Below, piece after piece: positions 15,746 through 23,725 of a stretch of DNA of 38,847 nt. The notes beneath the pieces were generated by a model that worked only from the letters and a program-made list of their open reading frames with translations, was not told the DNA's origin and did no database searches. Every line of letters begins with the position of its first letter. Within the stretch, counting starts at the first letter, position 1. Source of the DNA: Pseudomonas sp. GM74 (GTDB lineage Bacteria > Pseudomonadota > Gammaproteobacteria > Pseudomonadales > Pseudomonadaceae); contig NZ_AKJG01000099.1 of the NCBI RefSeq assembly GCF_000282455.1, positions 1 to 38,847 on the forward strand. Reading direction: 5' to 3'. Made by a program: the position numbers and the translations under genes.

Positions 15746-16903
15746 ATGGCCGGAGCGATTTTTCCGTGGCGTGAAGGCAACCACTTCGAACTGCTGGTCG
15801 ATGGCCCGCAGTTTTTTCCGCGCATGCTGGTGGCGATTGCCCGGGCTGAAGAGCAGGTCGAACTGGAGCTGTATCTGGTGGAGGCGGGCGCCTGCGCCGA
15901 AGCCATGGTCCAGGCATTGGTTCAGGCCGCCGAACGCGGGGTGCGGGTGCGCTGCCTGTTCGATGATTACGGCAGCCTCGCCTTCACACTGACCTTGCGT
16001 CAGCGGCTGACGGCAGCCGGGGTGGAACTGCGTTTCTACAATCGCCTGAGTTGGCGACGCTGGGTCGGCAACTTCTACCGCGATCATCGCAAACTGTTGC
16101 TGGTAGACCAGAGCATGGCCGTGGTCGGCGGTACCGGTGTCACCGACGAGTTCTGGACACCGGGGGAAGACGTCAGCCAATGGCATGAAGTGATGGTGGA
16201 AATCACCGGCCCGCTGGTACTCGACTGGCAACTGCTGTTCGATCGTCAGTGGATTGCCAACCGCCATCGACGTGCCTGGCGACCGGCCTCGCATTTCGGT
16301 CTGCCGCGCCTGCCACGGGTGCCGTCCATAGGCGAGGGCATGGGCCGGGTGGCCTATGCCGACGCCCGCCAACACCGGGACATTTTGCAATCGCTGGTGC
16401 GTGCCCTGAACAGCGGTCAACGACGGATCTGGCTAGCCACGCCGTACTTTTTGCCGACCTGGAAAGTCCGCCGCTCCCTGCGCCGGGCAGCTGCCCGGGG
16501 CGTCGAAGTGCGGTTGTTGCTGACCGGGCCCCGTACCGATCACCCGTCCGTGCGCTATGCCGGGCATCGTTACTACCCGCGACTGCTCAAGGCGGGGGTG
16601 AAGATTTTCGAATACCGGCCGTGCTTCCTGCACCTGAAAATGGTCCTGATCGATGACTGGGTGAGCATCGGATCGTGCAATTTCGATCACTGGAACCTGC
16701 GCTTCAACCTGGAAGCCAACCTGGAAGCCCTGGACCCCGGATTGACCCGCTCGGTGGCGGCGAGTTTCGAACGGGACTTCGGGTTGAGTGAGCAAGTCAG
16801 CCTGGAGGAGTGGCAACGCCGGCCATTGTGGCGGCGAGTCAAGCAGCGGGTGTGGGGATGGGTGGATCGGGTGGTGGTGAATCTGCTGGATCGGAGGGGT
16901 TGA
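15746..16903 (+). CDS. clsB: Phospholipase D-family cardiolipin synthase (ClsB-like)
   Basis: Membrane-associated phosphatidyltransferase of the PLD superfamily, 385 residues. Two HKD motifs are intact: HRKLLLVD (H114, K116, D121, followed by GGTG) and HLKMVLID (H296, K298, D303, followed by GSCNFDHWN). It lacks the two N-terminal membrane helices of ClsA, like ClsB/YbhO. It would condense phosphatidylglycerol with another phospholipid or glycerol-based acceptor to make cardiolipin. Starts one base after the yceI-like stop. A REP doublet follows. The symbol rests on architecture only, and other PLD-type synthases (ClsC) are possible. Confidence 0.87.
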   Translation: MAGAIFPWREGNHFELLVDGPQFFPRMLVAIARAEEQVELELYLVEAGACAEAMVQALVQAAERGVRVRCLFDDYGSLAFTLTLRQRLTAAGVELRFYNRLSWRRWVGNFYRDHRKLLLVDQSMAVVGGTGVTDEFWTPGEDVSQWHEVMVEITGPLVLDWQLLFDRQWIANRHRRAWRPASHFGLPRLPRVPSIGEGMGRVAYADARQHRDILQSLVRALNSGQRRIWLATPYFLPTWKVRRSLRRAAARGVEVRLLLTGPRTDHPSVRYAGHRYYPRLLKAGVKIFEYRPCFLHLKMVLIDDWVSIGSCNFDHWNLRFNLEANLEALDPGLTRSVAASFERDFGLSEQVSLEEWQRRPLWRRVKQRVWGWVDRVVVNLLDRRG

Positions 16904-16931
16904 TACCAATCTTTTGAACACTGAAAACCAC

Positions 16932-17021
16932 TGTGGGAGCGAGCTTGCTCGCGATGAGGGCTCAACATTCAACATCGCTGTTGACTGTCAGGCCGCTATC
17001 GCGAGCAAGCTCGCTCCCACA
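16932..17021. repeat. REP doublet between clsB and bglX
   Basis: Exact 24-bp arms, 16932-16955 and 16998-17021, of the GAGCTTGCTCGCGAT variant. It lies between convergent genes and may act as a bidirectional mRNA end structure. Confidence 0.93.
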
Positions 17022-17043
17022 GGGTTGTTGCGGTGTCTCGGGA

Positions 17044-19335
17044 TTACAGCAACTCAAAACTCTGCTGCGTCACGTCCTGTGAATCCAGGCCGATCTGCAC
17101 GTTGAACTTGCCCGGTTCCGCCGCGTACTTGAGCTGGGTGTTGTAGAACTTCAGGTCGTCCTCGGTAATGGTGAAGTGCACGACTTTCTGTTCGCCGGCC
17201 TTGATCATCACTTTCTGGAAGTTCTTCAGTTCCTTGATCGGGCGGATCATCGAGCCTGCCACGTCCTGGATGTACAACTGCACCACGGTTTCGCCGTCGC
17301 GCTTGCCGGTGTTTTTCACCGTGACGCTGGCGTCGAGCTTGCCGGTCTTGTTCAGCGTGGTCGACGACAGCGCCATGTCGCTCAGGTTGAATTCGGTATA
17401 GCTCAGGCCGTAACCGAACGGGTACAGGGGACCTGTGGTGTCATCGAAGTACTGCGAGGTGTAGTTGCCTGGCTTGCCCGGAGTGAACGGCCGGCCAATG
17501 GTCAGGTGGTTGTAGTAGGTCGGAATCTGGCCTACCGAACGCGGGATGCTGATCGGCAGTTTGCCCGACGGGTTGTAGTCGCCGAACAGCACGTCGGCGA
17601 TGGCGTTGCCGCCCTCGGTGCCGGTGAACCAGGTTTCGAGGATCGCGTCAGCCTGTTCCTTCTCTTCGAGGATCGTCAGTGGACGGCCGTTCATCAACAC
17701 CAGTACCAGCGGTTTGCCGGTGGCCTTCAGGGCACGGATCAGCTCGCGCTGGTTTTCCGGGATGTTCAGGTCGGTACGACTCGACGATTCGTGGGACATG
17801 CCACGGGATTCGCCGACGGCGGCAACCACTACATCGGCATCCTTGGCCGCTTTCACCGCTTCGTCGATCAGCACCTTCGCCGGTCGCGGGTCATCCACCA
17901 CTTCCGGGGCGTCGAAGTTGAGGAAGTTCAGGTAACCGAGGATTTTCGGGTCGCTGGTGATGTTGGCGCCGCGGGCGTAGATCAGTGTCGATTTGCTGCC
18001 CAGGGCGTTGCTCATGCCGTCGAACAGGGTCACCGATTGAGCAGGGCGACCGGCGGCTGCCCAGCTGCCCATCATGTCGATAGGCGCCTTGGCCAGCGGA
18101 CCGACCAGGGCGATTTTCGCGGTCTTCTTCAGTGGCAGGGTTTCGTTGCGGTTTTTCAGCAGCACCTGGCTGCGGCGTGCCACATCACGGGCCTCGGCGC
18201 GGTGCAGGCGGCTGTCGGCGTAGGTGTCGACCGGATCGTCCTCGGCCTTGCCGATGCGCAGGTACGGGTCCTTGAACAGGCCCATGTCGTACTTGGCGCC
18301 GAGCACCGCACGCACGGCGTTGTCGATGTCGCTCTGCTGGATCTCGCCGGCCTTCAGCAGCCCTGGCAGCTCTTTGCCGTACAGGGTGTCGTTCATGCTC
18401 ATGTGGATGCCGGCCTTGATCGCCAGCTTCGCCGCTTCGCGACCGTCGGCGGCAACGCCGTGCTTGATCAGCTCGAAAATCGCCCCGTGGTCGCTGACGG
18501 CCAGACCCTTGAAGCCCCACTCCTTGCGCAGCAGGTCGTTCATCAGCCAGGTGTTGGCGGTGGCCGGTACGCCGTTGATCGAGTTCAGCGCGACCATGAC
18601 CCCGCCAGCGCCGGCATCGATGGCGGCGCGGTACGGCGGCAGGTAGTCCTGGTACATCTTGACCGGACTCATGTCGACTATGTTGTAGTCGCGGCCACCC
18701 TCGACCGCGCCGTACAGGGCGAAGTGCTTGACGCTGGCCATGATGCTGTCGGCGGCGTTCGCGCCAGTACCCTGGAACGCCTTGACCATCACGCCGGCAA
18801 TGCGCGACACCAGGTAGGTGTCTTCGCCGAAGCCTTCGGAAGTACGGCCCCAGCGCGGATCGCGGGAGATGTCGACCATCGGCGCGAAGGTGATGTCGAG
18901 GCTGTCAGCGGCGGCTTCCTTGGCGGCAATGCGCCCGGACAGGCCAATGGCATCCATGTCCCAGCTCGAGGCCAGGGCCAGGGGGATCGGGAAAATGGTG
19001 CGGTGGCCGTGGATCACGTCGTAGGCGAAGAACATCGGGATCTTCAGACGGCTGCGCATGGCCGCGTCCTGCATCGGCCGGTTTTCCGGGCGGGTGATCG
19101 AGTTGAACGTACCACCGATATTACCTGCCGCGATTTCCTTGCGGATCATTTCGCGCGGCATTTCCGGGCCGATGCTGATCAGGCGCAGCTGGCCGATTTT
19201 TTCATCGAGGGTCATTTGCTTCATCAGGTTGCTGACGAAGGCTTCCTTGTTCTCCAGGGGTGCGGGCGTCGTGGCGGCCAATACGTTATGACTGGCCAGG
19301 CTGACGAACAGGCCCAGCAAACACAGCTTCTTCAT
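17044..19335 (-). CDS. bglX: Periplasmic beta-glucosidase, GH3
   Basis: Glycoside hydrolase family 3 enzyme of 763 residues (E. coli BglX is 765), cleaving terminal beta-D-glucosyl residues of oligosaccharides in the periplasm. The start at 19335 gives the signal peptide MKKLCLLGLFVSLASHNVLA; an upstream in-frame extension would bury it. Seen: MTLDEKIGQL at about residue 41, KH at 203-204 in SVKHFALYGA, the nucleophile in AVSDHGAIFEL (D282), the alpha/beta sandwich domain with AVGESRGMSHES, and a C-terminal fibronectin-III-like domain beginning near LSYTEFNLSDM. Stands alone, divergent from the lemA operon. Confidence 0.96.
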   Translation of the reverse strand: MKKLCLLGLFVSLASHNVLAATTPAPLENKEAFVSNLMKQMTLDEKIGQLRLISIGPEMPREMIRKEIAAGNIGGTFNSITRPENRPMQDAAMRSRLKIPMFFAYDVIHGHRTIFPIPLALASSWDMDAIGLSGRIAAKEAAADSLDITFAPMVDISRDPRWGRTSEGFGEDTYLVSRIAGVMVKAFQGTGANAADSIMASVKHFALYGAVEGGRDYNIVDMSPVKMYQDYLPPYRAAIDAGAGGVMVALNSINGVPATANTWLMNDLLRKEWGFKGLAVSDHGAIFELIKHGVAADGREAAKLAIKAGIHMSMNDTLYGKELPGLLKAGEIQQSDIDNAVRAVLGAKYDMGLFKDPYLRIGKAEDDPVDTYADSRLHRAEARDVARRSQVLLKNRNETLPLKKTAKIALVGPLAKAPIDMMGSWAAAGRPAQSVTLFDGMSNALGSKSTLIYARGANITSDPKILGYLNFLNFDAPEVVDDPRPAKVLIDEAVKAAKDADVVVAAVGESRGMSHESSSRTDLNIPENQRELIRALKATGKPLVLVLMNGRPLTILEEKEQADAILETWFTGTEGGNAIADVLFGDYNPSGKLPISIPRSVGQIPTYYNHLTIGRPFTPGKPGNYTSQYFDDTTGPLYPFGYGLSYTEFNLSDMALSSTTLNKTGKLDASVTVKNTGKRDGETVVQLYIQDVAGSMIRPIKELKNFQKVMIKAGEQKVVHFTITEDDLKFYNTQLKYAAEPGKFNVQIGLDSQDVTQQSFELL

Positions 19336-19598
19336 GAATAGTTTTCTCAAGGGCCCAAACGGCGATGCACACGCCGGCCAGCCAAAATTTAGGGAGCGTC
19401 TATTGTTGTTCGGGTGCCGGCTCAAAAGACCAGAGCCAAAAAACCACAGCCAGATGGCGGATGCGTTTTCGCGCAGGGCCTCTTTTTAGCCCATCGGCCC
19501 GTTGCAATCCAGAGGCGCGGGCGATTATGCCCCAAGAGCCGGTCCAGAAGGTTTCACGGCCGGTTTTTTCATGAAATGCACAAGGGAGCATCACCCTG

Positions 19599-20204
19599 AT
19601 GAATGTAAGTCCAACCTACCGCTCGCGTTTGCAGGTCGTCACGCTGCTGATGCTGGCCACGTTGCTGACCGCCTGCGGCATCAACAACATCCCCACCCTG
19701 GACGAACAGGCCAAGGCCGCCTGGGGCCAGGTGCAGAACCAGTATCAGCGGCGCGCCGACCTGATTCCCAACCTGGTGGAAACCGTCAAGGGCTATGCGG
19801 CCCACGAGCAGGAAACCCTGACCGCCGTCATCGAGGCCCGGGCCAAGGCCACGTCGATCCAGGTGGATGCCTCGACCCTGGATGACCCGGAAAAGCTCAA
19901 GCAGTACCAACAGGCCCAGGACCAGCTCAGCGGTGCCTTGAGCCGTTTGATGGTGGTCTCCGAACGTTATCCGGACTTGAAGGCCAATCAGAACTTCCTC
20001 GCCCTGCAATCGCAGCTTGAAGGCACCGAGAACCGCATCAGCGTGGCCCGGCGCGATTTCATCCTCGCGGTGCAGAAGTACAACACCGAGATCCGCACGT
20101 TCCCCGGTCGCCTGTGGCACACCGTGATGTACAGCGACCTGCCGATGCGTGAGACCTTCGAAGCCACGCCGGGTTCGGAAAAAGCCCCCGAGGTCAAATT
20201 CTGA
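19599..20204 (+). CDS. lemA: LemA-family lipoprotein
   Basis: LemA family protein of 201 residues. Lipobox LLTAC (Cys26) is followed by GINNIPTLDEQAKAAWGQVQNQYQRRADLIPNLVETVKGYAAHE, the defining LemA block, and long helical segments. In many bacteria lemA is followed by TPM-domain genes, as here. The family is linked to envelope processes, but the biochemical role is unsettled. It is first in a three-gene operon, with 37 bases to the next gene. Confidence 0.95.
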   Translation: MNVSPTYRSRLQVVTLLMLATLLTACGINNIPTLDEQAKAAWGQVQNQYQRRADLIPNLVETVKGYAAHEQETLTAVIEARAKATSIQVDASTLDDPEKLKQYQQAQDQLSGALSRLMVVSERYPDLKANQNFLALQSQLEGTENRISVARRDFILAVQKYNTEIRTFPGRLWHTVMYSDLPMRETFEATPGSEKAPEVKF

Positions 20205-20241
20205 AAAGCGCTCATCGGCGTCACCACGCAAGAGGTTGTCC

Positions 20242-20994
20242 ATGGGCGCCTTGAAAACAGGCCTGTTGCTGATGTTATGGGTGGTGGCGATCGCTGCCCG
20301 GGCCGAACTGAGCTTCCCGGCGCTGACCGGGCGGGTGGTCGACAATGCTCAAATGATCGAGCCATCGGTGCGCCAGCAGCTCAGCCAACAACTTCAGGCC
20401 CATGAGCAAGCCACCGGCGAACAGCTTGTGGTCGTGACGTTGCCGGATTTGCAAGGCACCGACATCGCCGATTTCGGTTACCAGCTCGGCCGCCACTGGG
20501 GCATCGGGCAGAAGGACAAGAACAACGGCGCCTTGCTGATCATCGCCCGGGACGAGCGCCGGCTGCGCATCGAAGTCGGTTACGGCCTGGAGGACCGCCT
20601 GACCGATGCCCAGAGTTCGGTGATCATCAACCAGGTCATCACCCCGGCATTCAAGACCGGCAATTTCAGTAAAGGCATCAGTGACGGCGTGGCGGCGATG
20701 CTGGTGGTGCTGGGCGGCAACCCCCTGGACGAACCCTCCACGGCGTATGACTCCAGAGGCGATCCGGGGGACGATTTCATCGCGCGGCATCCCGGTTTGT
20801 TCGTGTTTTTGGTGATGTTGCTCATCCTGACTGTTTTTGTGTGCCAGATGCTCGGTATCCTTCCCGCGGGCCGGGGCGGCTCCGGTGGATCCGGGGGCGG
20901 CTTTGGCGGTGGTGGATTTGGCGGCGGTGGAGGGGGAGGCTTCAGCGGCGGCGGGGGCAGTTTCGGCGGAGGCGGTTCGTCCGGCGGCTGGTGA
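20242..20994 (+). CDS. TPM-domain membrane protein with Gly-rich tail
   Basis: TPM_phosphatase (YgcG/BA42/Psb32-like) protein of 250 residues. The ATG at 20242 is preceded by AAGAGG at 6-base spacing, so longer starts are rejected. It has a signal peptide (GLLLMLWVVAIAARA), a TPM domain from VVDNAQMIEPSVRQQLSQ through IEVGYGLEDRLTDAQSS to FSKGISDGVAAM, one transmembrane helix (FVFLVMLLILTVFVCQML), and a C-terminal stretch of about 40 residues that is almost only Gly and Ser, ending SSGGW. Some relatives have acid phosphatase activity; function in Pseudomonas is unknown. Second gene of the lemA operon. Confidence 0.93.
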   Translation: MGALKTGLLLMLWVVAIAARAELSFPALTGRVVDNAQMIEPSVRQQLSQQLQAHEQATGEQLVVVTLPDLQGTDIADFGYQLGRHWGIGQKDKNNGALLIIARDERRLRIEVGYGLEDRLTDAQSSVIINQVITPAFKTGNFSKGISDGVAAMLVVLGGNPLDEPSTAYDSRGDPGDDFIARHPGLFVFLVMLLILTVFVCQMLGILPAGRGGSGGSGGGFGGGGFGGGGGGGFSGGGGSFGGGGSSGGW

Positions 20995-21022
20995 TAATAA
21001 AAACGAGCAGGCACTTCACGAC

Positions 21023-21640
21023 ATGGCATTACTGACTGAACACGAACAACGCAAGGTGGCCGAGGCCATTGCCCGGGTCGAGCGCGATACTGACGCCGAA
21101 CTGGTGACCGTGCTCGCGGCCCGCGCCGACGACTATGCGTACATCCCGTTGCTGTGGGCCAGCCTGCTGGCGCTGCTGGTACCGGGCATCGTGCATTACT
21201 TCACCGGTTGGCTGACCCTGCACAGTCTGCTGCTGGTGCAATGGGCCATCTTCATCGTGCTGTGCCTGGTGTTCCGCCTGCCGAAAGTCACCACCCATCT
21301 GATCCCGCGCTCGGTGCGCCACTGGCGCGCCTCGAACCTGGCGCGCCGGCAGTTCCTGGAGCAGAACCTGCACCACACCGAGGGCAGCACCGGCGTGCTT
21401 ATTTTCGTATCCGAGGCCGAGCGTTATGTGGAGATCCTGGTGGATGAAGGGATTTCCAGTCGCCTGGACAACAAGAACTGGGACGCGATCGTCGCGACGT
21501 TCACCCAGCAGGTTAAACAGGGGCAGACGCTGCAGGGCTTTGTCAGTTGCGTCGAGGCCTGTGGAGAGTTGCTCAAGGTGCATGTGCCGGTGACCCATGT
21601 GCGCAACGAACTGCCCAATCGTCTGGTGGTGCTGGGTTAA
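21023..21640 (+). CDS. Second TPM-domain membrane protein
   Basis: Protein of 205 residues from the ATG at 21023. It has MALLTEHEQRKVAEAIARVERDTDAELVTVLAARADDYAY at the N-terminus, two hydrophobic helices (IPLLWASLLALLVPGIVHYF and LHSLLLVQWAIFIVLCLVF), then GVLIFVSEAERYVEILVDEGI and a TPM-like end. Compared with the previous gene the TPM half-domains are split around a membrane hairpin and the signal peptide is missing. It starts 28 bases after its neighbour and closes the lemA operon. A longer reading from 20837 is rejected because it would overlap most of the Gly-rich tail. Confidence 0.9.
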   Translation: MALLTEHEQRKVAEAIARVERDTDAELVTVLAARADDYAYIPLLWASLLALLVPGIVHYFTGWLTLHSLLLVQWAIFIVLCLVFRLPKVTTHLIPRSVRHWRASNLARRQFLEQNLHHTEGSTGVLIFVSEAERYVEILVDEGISSRLDNKNWDAIVATFTQQVKQGQTLQGFVSCVEACGELLKVHVPVTHVRNELPNRLVVLG

Positions 21641-21771
21641 GCCGGGGCTTCATCTGCTTTTGTAGTGCGCTGCGATACAGTTCCCAAGCGTTGTCCGCCG
21701 GGGAGCTTGTCTTCAACATCTCTCACATGATGCACGCCCTGCGATGGGCGTTCTGTGTAGAGGGAGTTTTA

Positions 21772-22065
21772 ATGAAAACGCAACAATCGCTGAATATCTC
21801 AGTGGAGGATTTCCCCGGTAGCGCAATGCTTGCTTCGCCGGTGCAACTGACAGCGAAAGAGACGCAGGCCCTGGAGTGGTGCTTCAAAGGCAAAACGACC
21901 TGGGAAATCGCCAGGATTCAGAGTTGCTCGGAATCCACCATCAACTTCCACTTCTCCAATATTCGCCGCAAGTTTGCCGTCAGATCTCGTAACGCTGCCG
22001 TTTTAAAGGCGTTGGAGTTGGGGGCCATCACTGTTGAGCCATCGCAGTCGCGAGATAATCCATGA
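21772..22065 (+). CDS. LuxR/GerE-type helix-turn-helix protein, stand-alone domain
   Basis: Protein of 97 residues made almost only of a GerE/LuxR DNA-binding domain: LTAKETQALEWCFKGKTTWEIARIQSCSESTINFHFSNIRRKFAVRSRNAAVLKALELG. It has no sensor or autoinducer domain. The start at 21772 follows AGGGAG at proper spacing, and a small hairpin (21734-21739 with 21746-21751) lies just before it. The stop overlaps the next start as ATGA, coupling it to a holin-like gene. It may control the small membrane-protein genes downstream or the nearby phage remnant; this is inference. Confidence 0.88.
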   Translation: MKTQQSLNISVEDFPGSAMLASPVQLTAKETQALEWCFKGKTTWEIARIQSCSESTINFHFSNIRRKFAVRSRNAAVLKALELGAITVEPSQSRDNP

Positions 22066-22418
22066 GCCTGACTGATTCGACCTACAACAGTATCAGCGGG
22101 CTCATGGTGGGGTTGGGTATTGCGACGTTGCCGGTTATCGATGGAGAAGTCCTGTTCGGTGCGACGCTTGGCGCGTGGCTGGTCACTACCACTCGCGCCA
22201 ACTTCAAGGCCTGGCAACGTATCGGCTCCTGGCTGTTGTCTGCGGGTGTCGGTTACCTGTTTGCCCCGGTCGCCCGGCCACTGGCGCCTTTTCTGACAGC
22301 CGGTGTGACTGCTTTTCTGTGCGCGTTGCTGGTTATTCCCATCAGCATCAAGCTCATGCAGTGGATCGATGGCGCTGGCCTCGGTGACATCCTTCGTCAT
22401 CTCAGAGGGCGAGGGTAA
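22062..22418 (+). CDS. Putative phage holin, first of two
   Basis: Small membrane protein of 118 residues with three or four hydrophobic segments (GLMVGLGIATLPVI, LFGATLGAWLVTT, IGSWLLSAGVGYLFAPV, FLTAGVTAFLCALLVIPISI) and a short basic tail (ILRHLRGRG). This pattern and the context fit the putative holin families found before lysozyme genes in Pseudomonas phages. Couplings on both sides (ATGA before, TAATG after) show a tight operon. No endolysin gene follows, so if it is a holin it is now orphaned or has another role. Confidence 0.8.
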   Translation: MSLTDSTYNSISGLMVGLGIATLPVIDGEVLFGATLGAWLVTTTRANFKAWQRIGSWLLSAGVGYLFAPVARPLAPFLTAGVTAFLCALLVIPISIKLMQWIDGAGLGDILRHLRGRG

Positions 22419-22699
22419 TGACCTTTGAGATGGCGACTCTGGTGTGGGTGACGAGCGTGGCTCACCTGATCAGTGCGTTCAGGCTGGCGTGTTACCAGCG
22501 CGACGAACAACATTACAACTGGTGCGACAGGATATTGATCAGTTTGTGTGGCGCAGTGTTTTGCCTTGCCGGCATCGATGTATTGCTGGCATTCCTGCCG
22601 GTGAGCCCATGGCATGCAGTGGTGAGTGTTTTTTCATGCGTAATGATTGTTCGCAGTAATGGCAACATTATTGTTTTGTGGCATGCCTTCAAGCATTGA
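22418..22699 (+). CDS. Putative 3-TM phage holin, second of two
   Basis: Membrane protein of 93 residues with three hydrophobic segments (MATLVWVTSVAHLISAF, ILISLCGAVFCLAGIDVLLAFL, AVVSVFSCVMIV). It resembles the three-helix holin family seen beside the first holin in P2-like and related Pseudomonas prophages. The ATG overlaps the previous stop (TAATG). It ends 16 bases from the convergent CI-type gene. The holin call is by pattern and context, with moderate certainty. Confidence 0.78.
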   Translation: MTFEMATLVWVTSVAHLISAFRLACYQRDEQHYNWCDRILISLCGAVFCLAGIDVLLAFLPVSPWHAVVSVFSCVMIVRSNGNIIVLWHAFKH

Positions 22700-22715
22700 A
22701 ACGTCGGACTTCAAG

Positions 22716-23144
22716 TCAGGTTTTGTTCGAGTATCCAAGTGTTGCCAGGATAGCGGCCATTTCCGAAAGTTGCGTTTCCAGATCCCGCAGGCGACGCTTT
22801 TCCTCCAATGCGTTTTGTATTGCGCAGCGGTCATTCTCATCTAGCAATCGCCACAGCGAAAGGATGGTGCTTTCCTGCGTTGTTGCCGTTTGCGCAACAT
22901 TTGCAGGGGCGTTTAGAGGCGTTTGCCGCAGCATCGGCCCCTCGCCCAGCAGCAACCAGTCGAGGGAGATACCACGAGCCTGTGCAATATCTACGCATAA
23001 TGAGTATGGCGTGCTGTCGCGGCCTTTCCAGCTACTAAGTGTCTGCGGGCTGATCTGTAACGCAGAAGACAAGGATGCGTCAGTTTTTGTGCCCGTAATC
23101 TGTTTCAGGCGAGCCAAAACAGCTTGTGATTTTTTGCTACGCAA
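22716..23144 (-). CDS. CI-type phage repressor, HTH protein
   Basis: Protein of 142 residues. The N-terminal half (residues 1-70: VLARLKQITGTKTDASLSSALQISPQTLSSWKGRDSTPYSLCVDIAQARGISLDWLLLGEGP) is the bacteriophage CI repressor HTH family, ending in the DWLLxGEG signature. The C-terminal half is a predicted helical dimerisation segment, LWRLLDENDRCAIQNALEEKRRLRDLETQLSEMAAILATL, and has no LexA-like self-cleavage domain. It would therefore not be inactivated by RecA. It faces away from the Ogr-type gene, a usual phage immunity layout. It is not a classic PrtR, which has the protease domain. Confidence 0.9.
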   Translation of the reverse strand: MRSKKSQAVLARLKQITGTKTDASLSSALQISPQTLSSWKGRDSTPYSLCVDIAQARGISLDWLLLGEGPMLRQTPLNAPANVAQTATTQESTILSLWRLLDENDRCAIQNALEEKRRLRDLETQLSEMAAILATLGYSNKT

Positions 23145-23444
23145 TTTGAGCCTCTTCCTTTTGACATATGCTTTTTGAGTGCTTAACGTATGCGTAATGA
23201 GTACTTTTTTTCTTGTAAGTAATCAATCATCAACAGTGAATCAGAAGAATACGATGTCGAAACTTCCTAATGGTATCAGGGTGATTTCCTACGAGCTTGC
23301 CTCGTATCTATTACGTGTCCGCCCGTTGCACTTCCTTTTGTCTGGCGGACGTTATTTGCAGCACCGGTCTTTTACGAATTGTGTTTCAAGCAGTATTGCG
23401 TTTGATCAATTCGATTACCACCGGATAGCCCAAGGGAAGCAAGT
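23145..23444. promoter_or_regulatory. Divergent control region between CI-type and Ogr-type genes
   Basis: A 300-base gap with no firmly supported gene; it is AT-richer than its surroundings. A plus-strand promoter candidate is TTGACA (23161-23166) with TAACGT (23184-23189), 17-base spacing. The inverted CATATG (23164-23169) and CGTATG (23187-23192) around it could be operator halves for the CI-type protein. A weak reading frame from 23254 is listed separately. Confidence 0.45.
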
Positions 23445-23448
23445 ATGA
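23254..23448 (+). CDS. Doubtful small gene before the Ogr-type gene
   Basis: Possible 64-residue protein starting MSKLPNGIRVISYELASYLL, with AGAAG about 6 bases before the ATG and a stop overlapping the next start as ATGA. The composition is not clearly protein-like and I recognise no family. It could equally be chance frame or a decayed phage early gene. Included because its overlap with the next gene would make sense in a phage operon. Confidence 0.3.
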   Translation: MSKLPNGIRVISYELASYLLRVRPLHFLLSGGRYLQHRSFTNCVSSSIAFDQFDYHRIAQGKQV

Positions 23449-23723
23449 GTACTTACAAGATGGTGTGCCCGCACTGCTTGAGCCGGATGCGCATACGTAC
23501 CAGCGAAGGACGGCATATTTTCCTGCGGGTGGCGTACCTGCAATGTACGTCGGAGGCCTGTGGCTGGTCGGTGCGGGCCGAGTTCGAAATGACCCATGAG
23601 CTTTCCCCCAGTGGCATGCCCAATCCGGCCGTGCACCTGCCGTGCGCCGGACCTGACTTGCGCCGCGCCGCGCGGCCTGTCGCCGAGAGTGCTCCGGCGG
23701 TGCAAGTGCAACAGGAGTCTTGA
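23445..23723 (+). CDS. Ogr/Delta-type zinc-finger activator
   Basis: Protein of 92 residues starting with a Cys4 zinc finger: C8 and C11 (VCPHC), C34 and C39 (LQCTSEAC), in a frame like that of Ogr/Delta, which switch on late genes of P2-type phages and P4 satellites. The arrangement CPHCLSRMRIRTS...YLQCTSEACGWSVRAEFEMTHELSPSG matches the family well. AGGGAAG precedes the ATG. The late phage operons that such a protein would activate are absent here, so it may serve another prophage in the genome or be a relic. Confidence 0.88.
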   Translation: MSTYKMVCPHCLSRMRIRTSEGRHIFLRVAYLQCTSEACGWSVRAEFEMTHELSPSGMPNPAVHLPCAGPDLRRAARPVAESAPAVQVQQES

Positions 23724-23725
23724 GC

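Noticed and set aside
17176..19341. 721-codon open frame on the plus strand opposite bglX
   Set aside because: It is the mirror of the GH3 gene in GC-rich DNA; the translation is low-complexity (Arg/His/Gln/Val rich) without family motifs, while the minus strand has a signal peptide and catalytic residues.
22716..23144. Calling the CI-type gene prtR and the cluster a pyocin locus
   Set aside because: No S24 protease domain, no prtN partner and no tail genes are present.
23254..23448. Small frame before the Ogr-type gene as a confident gene
   Set aside because: Weak ribosome site, no family and doubtful composition; kept only as a low-confidence entry because of the ATGA overlap.
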